Origin: GCA-002733465 sp039969155
GTDB taxonomy: Bacteria; Pseudomonadota; Gammaproteobacteria; Enterobacterales; Kangiellaceae
Length of the DNA stretch: 64,000 bases
Direction of reading: 5' to 3'
NCBI GenBank assembly: GCA_039969155.1
Contig: JBDVOJ010000112.1
Coordinates: forward strand, 1 to 64,000
Positions 54,232 through 62,950 of the stretch are shown piece by piece. The position numbers were made by a program, and so were the translations under genes. Every line of letters starts with the position of its first letter. The stretch's first letter is position 1. The notes below the pieces were generated by a model, which had not been told where the DNA came from, searched no databases, and saw nothing but the letters and a program-made list of their open reading frames with translations.

Positions 54232-55644
54232 ATGATATTTAATACACCGATCTTTTTCTGGTTCTTTTTAATCTTTATGATTTTCTACGGACTAGTGTTT
54301 GTTAAACAAAAAGCTAAAGTTTATTTGGTAATAGTTGCCAGCTTGGTTTTTTATGGTGCGTGGAACTACGCTTTTATTCCGCTTCTGGTGGGCAGTGCGG
54401 TTGCTGATTATTTTATCGCTCAAGCAATTGGTAATAGTGATAGCCAACAACATAAAAAGCGATGGGTCACACTCTCTCTGGTGATTAACCTTGGAATATT
54501 GGCAACCTTTAAATATGCCGATTTTGTGCTAGTGTCGGTTGCCGATTTACTTTCAGTGTTTGGTTATCATGCTTCAATTGATACCTTAGGCTGGGTACTA
54601 CCTGTTGGCATATCCTTTTACACCTTTCAAAGTTTAAGTTATACCATCGATGTTTATCGCGGTGATATGAAGCCGAGAAAAGGCCTGTTGGAGTTTGTAG
54701 CAGCACTATCTTTTTTCCCACAGTTAGTCGCTGGGCCAATTCTAAGAGCAAGACATATCTTGCCCCAAATGCATGCTATATCACTACCTAAGTGGGATGC
54801 GGTTAAACATGGTTTTTTATTGATCACTGTAGGGTTACTTAAAAAGACCGGTGCAGACTTACTCGCTATCCCTGCCCAAAAAGCGTTTGAAGCACACGAG
54901 AATTTGAGCACCTTGGAAATTTGGACTGGGGTTCTTGCATTTGCAGGGCAAATCTATGGTGACTTTTCAGGTTACACAGACATGGCCATTGGTATCGCCT
55001 TGTTACTAGGTTTTAGCATTCCACTCAATTTTAGAGTGCCCTACTTTGCTGTTTCACCGGTCGACTTTTGGAGACGCTGGCACATATCGCTGTCTAGCTG
55101 GTTAAAAGATTACCTTTATATTTCTCTCGGCGGTAATAGAAACAATCATCGAACAAGAAACGTTTTTATTACCATGCTTCTCGGCGGCTTATGGCACGGC
55201 GCCGCTTGGACTTTTGTCGCTTGGGGGGCGTTTCACGGTTTAATCATTACCTTAACTCATTATCTTGCGGGCTTAAAAGTATTTGCGGCGTTTAATAGCG
55301 GTAACAATAAATTAATCACTATGGTTAAGTGGGCAGCAACTTTTTATCTAATACTGATTGGCTGGGTTTTCTTTAGGGCCACCGATATCACTAGCGCAAT
55401 TCAAATACTATCCGCTATGCATAGTTTTACCAATGATGCAGAATTAGGACGGCATGCTATGGCCATTTTCATTATGACCAGTGTCTGGATTTTATTGGTT
55501 CATATTATGGATTTCTATGTCATCAAAGGTGCAGATAAGTTAGAGAAAAAACCTTGGTTGTTTTGGTTTCTTATCATATTAATTCAATCAATATGCATCA
55601 TGGTAGGGGAACCTAGTAATGAATTCATCTACTTCCAATTTTAG
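54232..55644 (+). CDS. MBOAT-family O-acyltransferase (AlgI-like)
   Basis: 470 residues with about eleven hydrophobic segments. The MBOAT core shows SFFPQLVAGPILRARHILPQ, GFSIPLNFRVPYFAVSPVDFWRRWHISLSSWLKDYLYI and the catalytic His322 in GGLWHGAAWTFVAWGAFHG. Family members pass acyl groups to a periplasmic acceptor. It lies 17 nt before an SGNH-like exported protein, the usual AlgI/AlgX-type pairing. The glycan that is acylated is unknown. Confidence 0.92.
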   Translation: MIFNTPIFFWFFLIFMIFYGLVFVKQKAKVYLVIVASLVFYGAWNYAFIPLLVGSAVADYFIAQAIGNSDSQQHKKRWVTLSLVINLGILATFKYADFVLVSVADLLSVFGYHASIDTLGWVLPVGISFYTFQSLSYTIDVYRGDMKPRKGLLEFVAALSFFPQLVAGPILRARHILPQMHAISLPKWDAVKHGFLLITVGLLKKTGADLLAIPAQKAFEAHENLSTLEIWTGVLAFAGQIYGDFSGYTDMAIGIALLLGFSIPLNFRVPYFAVSPVDFWRRWHISLSSWLKDYLYISLGGNRNNHRTRNVFITMLLGGLWHGAAWTFVAWGAFHGLIITLTHYLAGLKVFAAFNSGNNKLITMVKWAATFYLILIGWVFFRATDITSAIQILSAMHSFTNDAELGRHAMAIFIMTSVWILLVHIMDFYVIKGADKLEKKPWLFWFLIILIQSICIMVGEPSNEFIYFQF

Positions 55645-55661
55645 TCACAGGAGCAATCACA

Positions 55662-56837
55662 ATGAATGAACGAATGATATATGCAAAAATCCTATTCGCC
55701 ATCACATTATGTGCTGGTGTGACCGTAGCCATTATGCAGGGATTTATAGCAATTGCAGATGCCAAGAACCAAGGCGTGTTTGCACGCACCTCACTCGCAA
55801 GAGAAGCGTTGCCTCAAATTGTCAAAGAACCTCATGATCTAGTGATCTTTTATGGATCATCAATGACCAGAGCGGGATTCTCTCCAAGACTTTTTGATAG
55901 AAAGCTCAATGAAATGGGTAAAAACGTCAAGTCTTTTAACTATGGATTCGGTGGATTAAATCCCTATTTTCAAGATTTTTTATCACGGCGAATTAAAGAT
56001 GAGTTTGTTGCCAATGATAAAAAACTAAAACTAGCAATGATTGAGTTTAATCCGTTTCAAACCACTCAAACACGATGGCAAGGTGCGAAGCCAGTGGTTG
56101 ACTCCTTTTTGTCGATGCTGGCGAGTGATGAAGAGTTGTTTGAAATTGCCAAGCAAGATATTACTCGTGGTACTTTATTGTTCAACATACGCTACATTCG
56201 AAATAATATATCTTCTGAAATTATTACTAGTTCCTTTGGAAGAGGAATCTTTCCGCCCTATCGGTGGCGACAATTTGAAGATACAGAAGAAGTACAACAA
56301 GCTCGTCGGGAAATTGGTAGAAAGTTAGGTGAGTTTTTTGAAAAGGATTATCCTGATCTAGACTACCAAGACTGGATGTATGAATGGCAGGGTGCTGGAA
56401 CCATTCCAGAGGAACGCTCAGAAGAAACGTTAATAGCATTCGAGGAGTACTACGATTTAAATCAAACCGATGCACAAATGAAAAATGATCGGTTAAGTCG
56501 AATTAGAAGTGCGGATATTGAGGAGCTGAATTTTGAGCCGCTGTTAGTAGAAAGCTTTATTCAAATTGTTAAGAACTTCCAGCAATTTTCAGAAAAAGTC
56601 GAAGTGATCATGTTACCAAGAAATACCAAGTGGATTACTAATACACCGGAAGGGAAGAAGCGGTTAGCCTTGGCAATCAATCAAATTGAAGAGGCCACCG
56701 GAATTACGATTAGAGACCATCAGGATTTGGATATCATCGATCCAACGATGTTTAGTGATACGACTCATTTGGCGAGATATCGTGGTGATGTTCCGTATAC
56801 CAATTATTTGATTGAGCAGTATGCGAATGATTTATAA
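55662..56837 (+). CDS. Exported SGNH-hydrolase-like acyltransferase partner
   Basis: 391 residues with a signal anchor (residues 8-28). An SGNH-like first block is YGSSMTRAGFSP (Ser66 or Ser67), and the C-terminal D366-TT-H369 in SDTTHLARYRGDVPYTN supplies the likely acid and base. It would transfer or remove acyl groups brought across the membrane by the MBOAT protein. The last ~90 residues and the 3' flank are duplicated at 60218-60560. Confidence 0.8.
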   Translation: MNERMIYAKILFAITLCAGVTVAIMQGFIAIADAKNQGVFARTSLAREALPQIVKEPHDLVIFYGSSMTRAGFSPRLFDRKLNEMGKNVKSFNYGFGGLNPYFQDFLSRRIKDEFVANDKKLKLAMIEFNPFQTTQTRWQGAKPVVDSFLSMLASDEELFEIAKQDITRGTLLFNIRYIRNNISSEIITSSFGRGIFPPYRWRQFEDTEEVQQARREIGRKLGEFFEKDYPDLDYQDWMYEWQGAGTIPEERSEETLIAFEEYYDLNQTDAQMKNDRLSRIRSADIEELNFEPLLVESFIQIVKNFQQFSEKVEVIMLPRNTKWITNTPEGKKRLALAINQIEEATGITIRDHQDLDIIDPTMFSDTTHLARYRGDVPYTNYLIEQYANDL

Positions 56838-56986
56838 TCGTTTTGTAGGCTGCGGGTGACGAAGGACCCCCAACGAGTTCGGTTGGGGATAAAAAAAGTG
56901 TTGACGTATTTTTTTGAAAGAAGAGTTATCAAGGCCAACCTGGGAGATTAATTATCGATTGCTACCCAGCGTAGTAATATAGTCAG

Positions 56987-57358
56987 TTAGTACACAAACC
57001 ATTTTATTTCATAAGGACTCTTAGTCGAGTACAATCCCACATGCTTAGCATATGGTCTCAATTCAATTTCCTTAGTATTTCGATTCGGTCGTTGACCTTG
57101 TATAGTATTGATTTGAGCATAAACATTTCCTTCAAAAATAGAAATGAAGCCAGCATCCATTGAATGTTCTACAAAACCAAGGTTCATATACAACCTAACT
57201 TGCTTGCCATCACGAATGGCTTGCATTAGTTTTTCTTTCGAACCTTCGATCGCTTTTAAATCGGCATCTTGGTGAAAGAGTAATTGATAATCATTTTTTT
57301 CATTCGCATAACTTGTCATAGTGACAGACATAAGAATTGCACAAAGAATTAGTTTCAA
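56987..57358 (-). CDS. Small exported hypothetical protein (possibly VirK-like)
   Basis: 123 residues with a signal peptide (MKLILCAILMSVTMTSYA). The middle part, EKLMQAIRDGKQVRLYMNLGF, faintly recalls VirK-type periplasmic proteins, but I would not assign the family. There are no Cys in the mature part. It stands alone, with an unoccupied ~390-nt stretch upstream. Confidence 0.6.
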   Translation of the reverse strand: MKLILCAILMSVTMTSYANEKNDYQLLFHQDADLKAIEGSKEKLMQAIRDGKQVRLYMNLGFVEHSMDAGFISIFEGNVYAQINTIQGQRPNRNTKEIELRPYAKHVGLYSTKSPYEIKWFVY

Positions 57359-57749
57359 AACAGACTCCTGACGAGATGTAATAAATAATATCTGCGAATG
57401 ATGCGCAGAACCTTATTTCGCAAAGGCGAGAATTCTAGAAGTTAAATCTAACCAGATTTAGCTTGAATTACAAGGGATCACGGGAACTGGTTTTAAACGC
57501 TTTGTGATTTGTCTGCATGAATCCGCGCAATGGGTAGATTTAACTATTAGCCCCTAGTGTCCAGAGAAAACCGCTAGTCAACAACTTAATTCTAGCTACC
57601 TGTCTGCACTCAGACTCTTGAGGAATAACATATGAGGAGCTAGTTCTAAAAAAGCACTCACCAATCTCTGAAGTAGCTCGGATTACTTTTTGCGAATAAC
57701 TAAGAAACTCCGTTGCTAGGCGGAGTTTCTCGAGTTCTTAAGCTGAGAG
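57359..57749. other. 391-bp stretch without a recognised gene
   Basis: No ORF of convincing length, RNA or repeat was found. A hairpin at 57703-57730 lies at its right end. The rest is AT-rich and unremarkable. Confidence 0.4.
57703..57730 (-). terminator. Hairpin downstream of the nuclease gene
   Basis: AGAAACTCCG (57703-57712) and CGGAGTTTCT (57721-57730) pair perfectly over 10 bp with an 8-nt loop. The minus-strand tail TAGTTATTC has few T, so termination may be weak. Confidence 0.6.
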
Positions 57750-60071
57750 TTACTGATCTCGTTTTAACTTTAACGTCACAATAATTGGATCATGATCTGA
57801 TGCTCGATAGGGCGATTCACTATATAGCGAGTCAATCTGTTCATCTGATTTATATTCTGTATTGTAATCTAGGGCACGCGGCTCATCCGCGTTGATATGC
57901 CAAACTTCTGCGTCAAGAATTTGAGAACGCAATTTAGGACTGGCTAACGCATGATCTAAAGTTCCGGCTTGACCTCTAAATACGTATGAATAACCTTTGT
58001 CTGAATATTTCTTTTTCATAAGATTAATCATTCTGTTATCTTCGAGATAACGGATCGGGTCTTCCATCGCATAGGCATTTAGATCTCCTAAAACAAGCAA
58101 ATCCTTATCGTCAACTCCCGTTGGCTTTCCAATCAACCAAGCTAATAGCTGTTGAGAAGCTTCAAGGCGCTTTGCATTCCAACAGCCTTGGCCGTCATTT
58201 TGGTCTGCATTTATATCAGTTGAATCGCTTGGACAACTACCTTTTGATTTAAAGTGGTTTACTGCGACCGTCGAGATGCCATCCGTTGAATGCTCCTTAA
58301 AAGATTGGACTAATGGTTGACGGTTATAGAATGAAAATGCATCAGTACTTAAAGTGCTAGCAACACCTACTTCTTCCACTTTCTCAGAGTCATAAATAAT
58401 TCCGACGGCAATTTGGTCGCCACCAAGAAACTCCGACTGAGGTTTTACAAAGGTAAATTTACGGCCAGTTCTTTGATTAATACCGCTGACTAAATCGGCA
58501 ATTGCACTTAAGTCAGCATACCCATCGTTTTCAATTTCCATAAGACCAACGATATCCGCGTCCATAGCAGCAATCGCGTTAATGATTTTTGCTCTTTGCC
58601 GAGCAAATTCTTCAGCGCTATCAGCACCTCTAGCTGTTGGAAAACCGGCACCTTGTCCATCGCCATTGAAATAGTTCAACACATTGAAACTAGCAACTCT
58701 TAACCCTTGATTTTCAAGAGTCGGTTCTAAAGTTCGGTAGTTGGCTTGCTCAAACTCTGGTGTTTCAGTCGCCTGAATTTGATAGTTACCAAATGCTTCT
58801 TGCACTATTCCTGACAACTGCTTTAGTTGATCACCACTACGCACCGTGCGATAGGCACTTAGTGCTGGAGTAGGGAAAACGATAGTTTCTGGATTTTGTC
58901 GAGTACTGCCGTCATCCAGCAATATTTGATTTAAATCATTTTCAGCCTGCATCTCAACTGCAGCATTACCCGGAAGCACAACATTGGTTGGATTAAATAA
59001 TCGACCATTGGAAAGTAAAAGCTGTCCATAACGACCCAGGTTATAGTTTTCAGAAACTGTTAGGGTCTGCTCAAACCGAACCTTCATTCCTTCGTACTGC
59101 TCCAACTGGTCACTTGAAGAAAGTGGTAAAGTAATACTTTCGCTAGTTACATCAAGACCAGTTTGACAAATCACTAGCTGCTCAATTCGGCTTAACTGAG
59201 TCATGTTGTTGTATTCGCCGACTTGTCCCAGTAATCTAACTTTGTCCCCATTAGATACTTCCACATTAAAGTTATTATCAAATACAAAGAGTCCTTCGGA
59301 GGTCTGTTCTTTGTCGTCACGATCGGTATCTTCTTCTTGAATAAAGAAACCTCTTAAGGCTGAACTACCTTGATAGTCACCTGTAACAATACCTTCGATT
59401 TCCACTAACTCCCCGATTAAGTTTGGAGTCGATGACTCACCTTGAATATCGTGGATCATGGTTGCTGGCTCATCACATTGGATAACGACTGGCTCTACTG
59501 GTTCGTCGACATTGCTTAACAGACCTAGATTAGAAAAATCGTTTGATTCAAATCCTAGCCATTCGATACTTGGGTCAAAACTGTCATTTGGATTATTATC
59601 CGAAAAATCTAATGGTAGAATTCTACGAATCGTATTGTTTTGGGTACTGGTTAGTCCCTCACCCCATTGGCTTCCTGGGTCAACGCCGATTTGACCTAGA
59701 CTATCAATAATCACACCAGCATTAGACAAAGTGATCGCATCGTCACCGTTAAACAGTCCTGCGCCAGAAGTTTGATCGGCAACCGCTAAGATCGCTTCAT
59801 CGGCGCTGGAATGAGCAAAAACAAACACATCATTTGCTGGGATAACGCCTTGTAAGTCAATGGTTAAACCCGAATTAGAATTTCCATTGTAATAAATGTC
59901 GAGCTGGTAGCCGGTTAAATCAATCTCTAATTCAGATAAGTTGGCAATTTCGATTGCCTTATTGTTACTACTACCCTCAACATATTCTGATATAAACAAG
60001 TTATTAACTTCGGCATTGGCTTGGCTTGCTAACAAAACTGTCAAAACAACTGATAAAGTTGGTTTTTTCAT
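57750..60071 (-). CDS. Extracellular endonuclease (ExeM/NucH type)
   Basis: 773 residues from ATG 60071 (the frame reaches 60083). A signal peptide (ending QANA) precedes a lamin-tail-like domain (NNLFISEYVEGSSNNKAIEIANLS, about 20-160). A central OB/linker region (HDIQGESSTPNLIGELVEIEGIVTGDYQGS) leads to the exonuclease-endonuclease-phosphatase domain: FNVLNYFNG, MEIENDGY, VNHFKSKGSC, LVLGDLNAYAMEDPI and SDHDPIIVTL. Mg-dependent secreted nuclease that can release nucleotides from external DNA for phosphate. A tandem Pho-box array lies upstream. Confidence 0.9.
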   Translation of the reverse strand: MKKPTLSVVLTVLLASQANAEVNNLFISEYVEGSSNNKAIEIANLSELEIDLTGYQLDIYYNGNSNSGLTIDLQGVIPANDVFVFAHSSADEAILAVADQTSGAGLFNGDDAITLSNAGVIIDSLGQIGVDPGSQWGEGLTSTQNNTIRRILPLDFSDNNPNDSFDPSIEWLGFESNDFSNLGLLSNVDEPVEPVVIQCDEPATMIHDIQGESSTPNLIGELVEIEGIVTGDYQGSSALRGFFIQEEDTDRDDKEQTSEGLFVFDNNFNVEVSNGDKVRLLGQVGEYNNMTQLSRIEQLVICQTGLDVTSESITLPLSSSDQLEQYEGMKVRFEQTLTVSENYNLGRYGQLLLSNGRLFNPTNVVLPGNAAVEMQAENDLNQILLDDGSTRQNPETIVFPTPALSAYRTVRSGDQLKQLSGIVQEAFGNYQIQATETPEFEQANYRTLEPTLENQGLRVASFNVLNYFNGDGQGAGFPTARGADSAEEFARQRAKIINAIAAMDADIVGLMEIENDGYADLSAIADLVSGINQRTGRKFTFVKPQSEFLGGDQIAVGIIYDSEKVEEVGVASTLSTDAFSFYNRQPLVQSFKEHSTDGISTVAVNHFKSKGSCPSDSTDINADQNDGQGCWNAKRLEASQQLLAWLIGKPTGVDDKDLLVLGDLNAYAMEDPIRYLEDNRMINLMKKKYSDKGYSYVFRGQAGTLDHALASPKLRSQILDAEVWHINADEPRALDYNTEYKSDEQIDSLYSESPYRASDHDPIIVTLKLKRDQ

Positions 60072-60153
60072 CACATTCTCCATAATAGGTTAATCAATGG
60101 TCCACCTTAGGTGATCCTGCAGCTGAAGTTTCTAGGACAAATGTAACCGGTTG

Positions 60154-60193
60154 GTGACAGTTTCTTGAAGGTTGTTTGACCGGTTTATGACAA
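60154..60193 (-). promoter_or_regulatory. Four-heptamer Pho-box array upstream of the nuclease
   Basis: On the minus strand TTGTCAT, CGGTCAA, CCTTCAA and CTGTCAC start exactly 11 nt apart (60187, 60176, 60165 and 60154 as plus-strand 5' ends). The outer units are near-consensus and the inner two diverged. A -10-like TACATT lies about 9-10 nt after the last unit. Confidence 0.7.
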
Positions 60194-60217
60194 CCAGACA
60201 ATTCCGATTTCTTTCTA

Positions 60218-60560
60218 TAGATTGTGAAGGATTTTCAATCTTTCTCTGATCAAGTTGAAGTCATCATATTACCAAGAAATACTAAGTGGATTACTAATAC
60301 GCAGGAAGGGAAAGTACGATCAACTGATATGATTATGCAAACCGAGCAACCCGCCGGAATTACCATTAGAGACCATCAGGATTTGGATATCATCAATCCG
60401 ACGATGTTCAGTAATACACCCCATTTGGCGAGATATCGAGGAGATGTTCCCTATACCAACTGTTTAGTAGAACAATATGCGAATGATTTGTAATCGTTTT
60501 ATGGGTTGCGGGTGACGAAGGAACCCCAACGATTTTGGTTGAGGATAAAAATTGGTATTG
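60218..60560 (+). pseudogene. Fragment duplicating the 3' end of the SGNH-like gene
   Basis: Codons 60224-60493 match the last ~90 residues of the 55662-56837 protein (about three-quarters identical, e.g. LPRNTKWITNT, TIRDHQDLDII, HLARYRGDVPYTN), and the similarity continues past the stop into the 3' flank (TGCGGGTGACGAAGGA). The N-terminal 300 residues are missing, and the catalytic D-TT-H motif has become N-TP-H. It is a degraded, non-functional duplicate beside the accessory region. Confidence 0.85.
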
Positions 60561-60638
60561 ATGTGTTTGTCAGTGGGGAAACTTATCAACATTGGTTCGA
60601 ATGTATTGAGCGTTTTTTGTTGGGATTATCACCTCCAG

Positions 60639-60697
60639 CCTAAGCGGTTGATTTGTTGCCCAACATACCGCGATTCTTCATTTGTTTTTTGTTATGT
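60639..60697 (-). other. Degenerate attC-like element
   Basis: On the minus strand an ACATAAC-like R'' box (plus GTTATGT at 60691-60697) opens a foldable stretch that ends with CTTAGGC (60639-60645), one base from the R' consensus GTTRRRY. Inner arms GCGGT/ACCGC and TGTT/AACA pair. The arms are uneven, so this is only a weak candidate. Confidence 0.25.
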
Positions 60698-60705
60698 GCT
60701 CTCAA

Positions 60706-60849
60706 CTAATTTACGAAACTTAGATTATATATTATGAGAGTAGGATGTATCCGACATAAAGAAAACCAGATTATCAAGTTGGCAACATAAAGGATGATTA
60801 AAACCCAAGCGACTACTGCAAGAACCGGTTTCTTGATAGGCCTACTCAT
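60706..60849 (-). CDS. Small cassette-like membrane peptide
   Basis: 47 residues: MSRPIKKPVLAVVAWVLIIL followed by YVANLIIWFSLC and a short tail; a single hydrophobic helix dominates. It is too short for most ORF lists. Its ATG lies 3 nt from an attC-like R' box (GTTAAGC on the minus strand, 60853-60859), as expected for a gene cassette. There is no clear ribosome site, so coding potential is uncertain. Confidence 0.4.
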   Translation of the reverse strand: MSRPIKKPVLAVVAWVLIILYVANLIIWFSLCRIHPTLIIYNLSFVN

Positions 60850-60852
60850 AGC

Positions 60853-60915
60853 GCTTAACGATTTACTAAGTCGAATGCGCTTTTCAGCATTTCGAATTCC
60901 AGTTTATGGTTATGC
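60853..60915 (-). other. attC-like recombination site (63 bp)
   Basis: On the minus strand GCATAAC (plus 60909-60915) and GTTAAGC (plus 60853-60859) are near-inverse outer boxes; GTTAAGC fits the R' consensus GTTRRRY. Inner arms ACT..TCGAA.TGC pair around a TGAAAA loop, giving the bulged hairpin typical of attC. It lies between the lipoprotein gene stop and the small peptide start. Confidence 0.5.
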
Positions 60916-60938
60916 ATTTTTGCTAAGAACATAATGCC

Positions 60939-61367
60939 TCACTCGTACATAGTCATTGTGATGTCACCATGAATGGTATGAACCGCCCATCCTTCTTCTT
61001 TAGTGAGATCCAATTCTTTTGCATCTTGACTGTACACAAAGACTTCAAAGTCTTGACGGCCTGGGTTAAGTTCGAATTCACATTTTGCTGAAACTAATAG
61101 CTCATCAGAAAACGTGGCATTTGATGCTTTATCGCATGTTTCACCGTTGAACTTAACTTCAATTCCCACTTCACTCTTAAATTTTTTGTATAGCTCTGAG
61201 GAAGCATTTGCCGTGAATAATACTCTACCACCTTTTTCAAAGTTGATATAAGTATCATATGTCCTTTCGAATCCTCCCATAGAATAACCTTCAGTCCAAG
61301 TGTCCGAATTACAGCCAGAAACAAATACAGAGAGAGCTATAAGCTTTAAAGTTAGGGATAGTTTCAT
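60939..61367 (-). CDS. Cassette-like small lipoprotein
   Basis: 142 residues from Met12 of the longest frame (ATG 61367); the frame to 61400 runs into the IS end and is not credible. Lipobox ALSVFVSGCNS. The mature part is beta-rich and has two Cys (GETCDKASNA, VSAKCEFELN). I do not recognise the family. It is flanked downstream by an attC-like site and upstream by the left end of an IS1111-type element, which may have removed its promoter. Confidence 0.65.
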   Translation of the reverse strand: MKLSLTLKLIALSVFVSGCNSDTWTEGYSMGGFERTYDTYINFEKGGRVLFTANASSELYKKFKSEVGIEVKFNGETCDKASNATFSDELLVSAKCEFELNPGRQDFEVFVYSQDAKELDLTKEEGWAVHTIHGDITMTMYE

Positions 61368-61497
61368 AATGTATTTATGCATAGACATAATGACTCCCAC
61401 TAGAGCCTTTAATAAATTAGTGCTAGCCCCCTTTTTCGTGGGTTAGCGTGAGCCAGTGCCATAATATATGCGTTCAAACCATATAACGGAGGCTAGC

Positions 61498-62651
61498 ATG
61501 AACAACGATACCATAATTTTTATTGGCATGGATACTCATAAAGTGTTCACTGAAATCGCTTATTCTGAGTATCAACGAGAATCTAGTATTGAGCATTTTG
61601 GTCGGATTAAAACGACGAAACCGGCCATTAAGAAGTTTGCTAAACAAATGCAATCTAAATACAGCAATGCAACATTACATTTTGTTTATGAAGCGGGTCC
61701 CTGTGGTTATTGGGTCTATCGGTTGTTAACGAGTTTGGGGCATTGTTGTTTCGTCGTCGCACCTTCCCTGCTCCCTAAAAAGCCAGGTGATAAAATTAAA
61801 ACCGATAAACGTGATGCGATAAAGCTAACTCGTTTACTTAAGAACTGCGATATTGAGCCAATCTATGTGCCCGAGCCTGAAGACGAAGCCATTAGAGATT
61901 TATCTCGTGCAAGAGAGCGAGCGATGAATGATTTATGTGATGCTAAATACCAACTTAAAGCTTTGCTCCTGAGAAATCATATTAACTACGATGGAAAAGC
62001 CAATTGGTCGCTTAAACACATGCGTTGGTTAACCGATATGGTATTACCTTTTCCCGCACAGCAAATCGTATTACAAGAAATGATCCAAACTGTTTCTGAG
62101 CGTGCCGAGCGATTAAAACGATTGGATAATGAGCTACTTCATCAAGTCAAACTATGGCGATATTATCCAGTGGTCAAAGCAATTCAAGCGATGCGTGGCG
62201 TTCGGTTATTAGTCGCTGCTGGAGTCATTGCAGAACTTGGCGATCTCACTCGTTTTGACCATCCGAGAAAATTGATGAGCTATGTCGTTTTAGTTCCGGG
62301 AGAACATTCCAGTGGAGGACGGCGCAAAGTCGGTAGCATTACAAAGTGCGGAAATGGGCGGCCCGTCGGTTGTTAACTGAAGGCGCACATAGTTATCGTT
62401 ATCCTGCCAACATATCCCACGATTTACAAATAAGGCAAGAAGGATTGAGTAAAGAAATAGTCGATATTGCTTGGAAAGCACAGCTTAGATTATGTAAACG
62501 GTACCAAAGATTAATGAAACGAGGCAAACATTACAACGTCGCTATTACTGCAATTTCGAGAGAGATGATTGCTTATATATAGGCCATTACTCGAGAAGTA
62601 GTTGTCTCACCAGTTGATCCTAAGAAACGTTTATCAAGAGTTCCATCGTGA
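61498..62651 (+). pseudogene. IS110-family (IS1111-group) transposase, frameshifted
   Basis: ATG 61498 has GGAGG just upstream. The N-terminal DEDD RuvC-like domain (IGMDTHKVFTEIAYSE, DKRDAIKLTRLLK) and Transposase_20 domain (AMRGVRLLVAAGVIAELGDL, PGEHSSGG, GSITKCGN) are intact. One base is missing near 62354, after which the protein continues in another frame as AARRLLTEGAHSYRYPANIS. Then TGG appears to have become TAG at 62580-62582 (IAYI-stop-AITREV), with a normal stop at 62649-62651. Two lesions suggest it is inactive. Confidence 0.85.
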
Positions 62652-62933
62652 AGCAGGTTTTGAGTTCAACCATAGGTTTAGCCACGGTAGGTGGTGCAAT
62701 CTCCGAGGGCGTTAGGATGGCTAGTTATGATTTATAATTAGATCTACAAGCATAGACTGAAGACAGACACCACGACGAAATAAGCAAGGTCGGTAATCCG
62801 CTTAGCGGTGTAATCCACGAATACCATCATGAGAACCGTCGAATATTTACTGGCTTTAATTTGTGATTGAACTCACTCTATAAATTGACGATGCTCTGAA
62901 ATAACGGGAAGGGATTTTTATGTTTTTATTGAC
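62652..62933 (+). ncRNA. Candidate IS-encoded guide RNA (seekRNA/bridge-RNA type) region
   Basis: Non-coding right end between transposase and IR. In the IS1111 group the guide RNA is encoded here. A CCGC-TTA-GCGG hairpin (62799-62809) and other short pairs are visible. The target-matching loops were not resolved by eye. Confidence 0.4.
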
Positions 62934-62950
62934 AGTGGGAGTCATACCAG

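Larger units (their letters stand above)
61390..62945 (+). mobile_element. IS1111-group (IS110 family) insertion sequence, decayed
   Basis: Sub-terminal inverted repeats ATGACTCCCACT (61390-61401) and AGTGGGAGTCAT (62934-62945) are perfect over 12 bp. Outside each, 3 nt then AGAC recurs (61383-61386 and 62949-62952), a probable short target repeat. Inside lie a transposase gene broken by a frameshift and a stop, and a ~280-nt non-coding right end. The IR layout is that of the IS1111 group. The element abuts an attC site, the target of the IS1111-attC subgroup. Confidence 0.85.

Noticed and set aside
56870..56905. Terminator after the SGNH gene (CCCCAAC/GTTGGGG hairpin)
   Set aside because: The stem is followed by an A-run, not a T-run, on the coding strand, so it is not a canonical terminator.
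62340..62370. Programmed frameshift in the IS transposase
   Set aside because: No slippery sequence or stimulatory structure was seen, and a further stop at 62580 points to decay.
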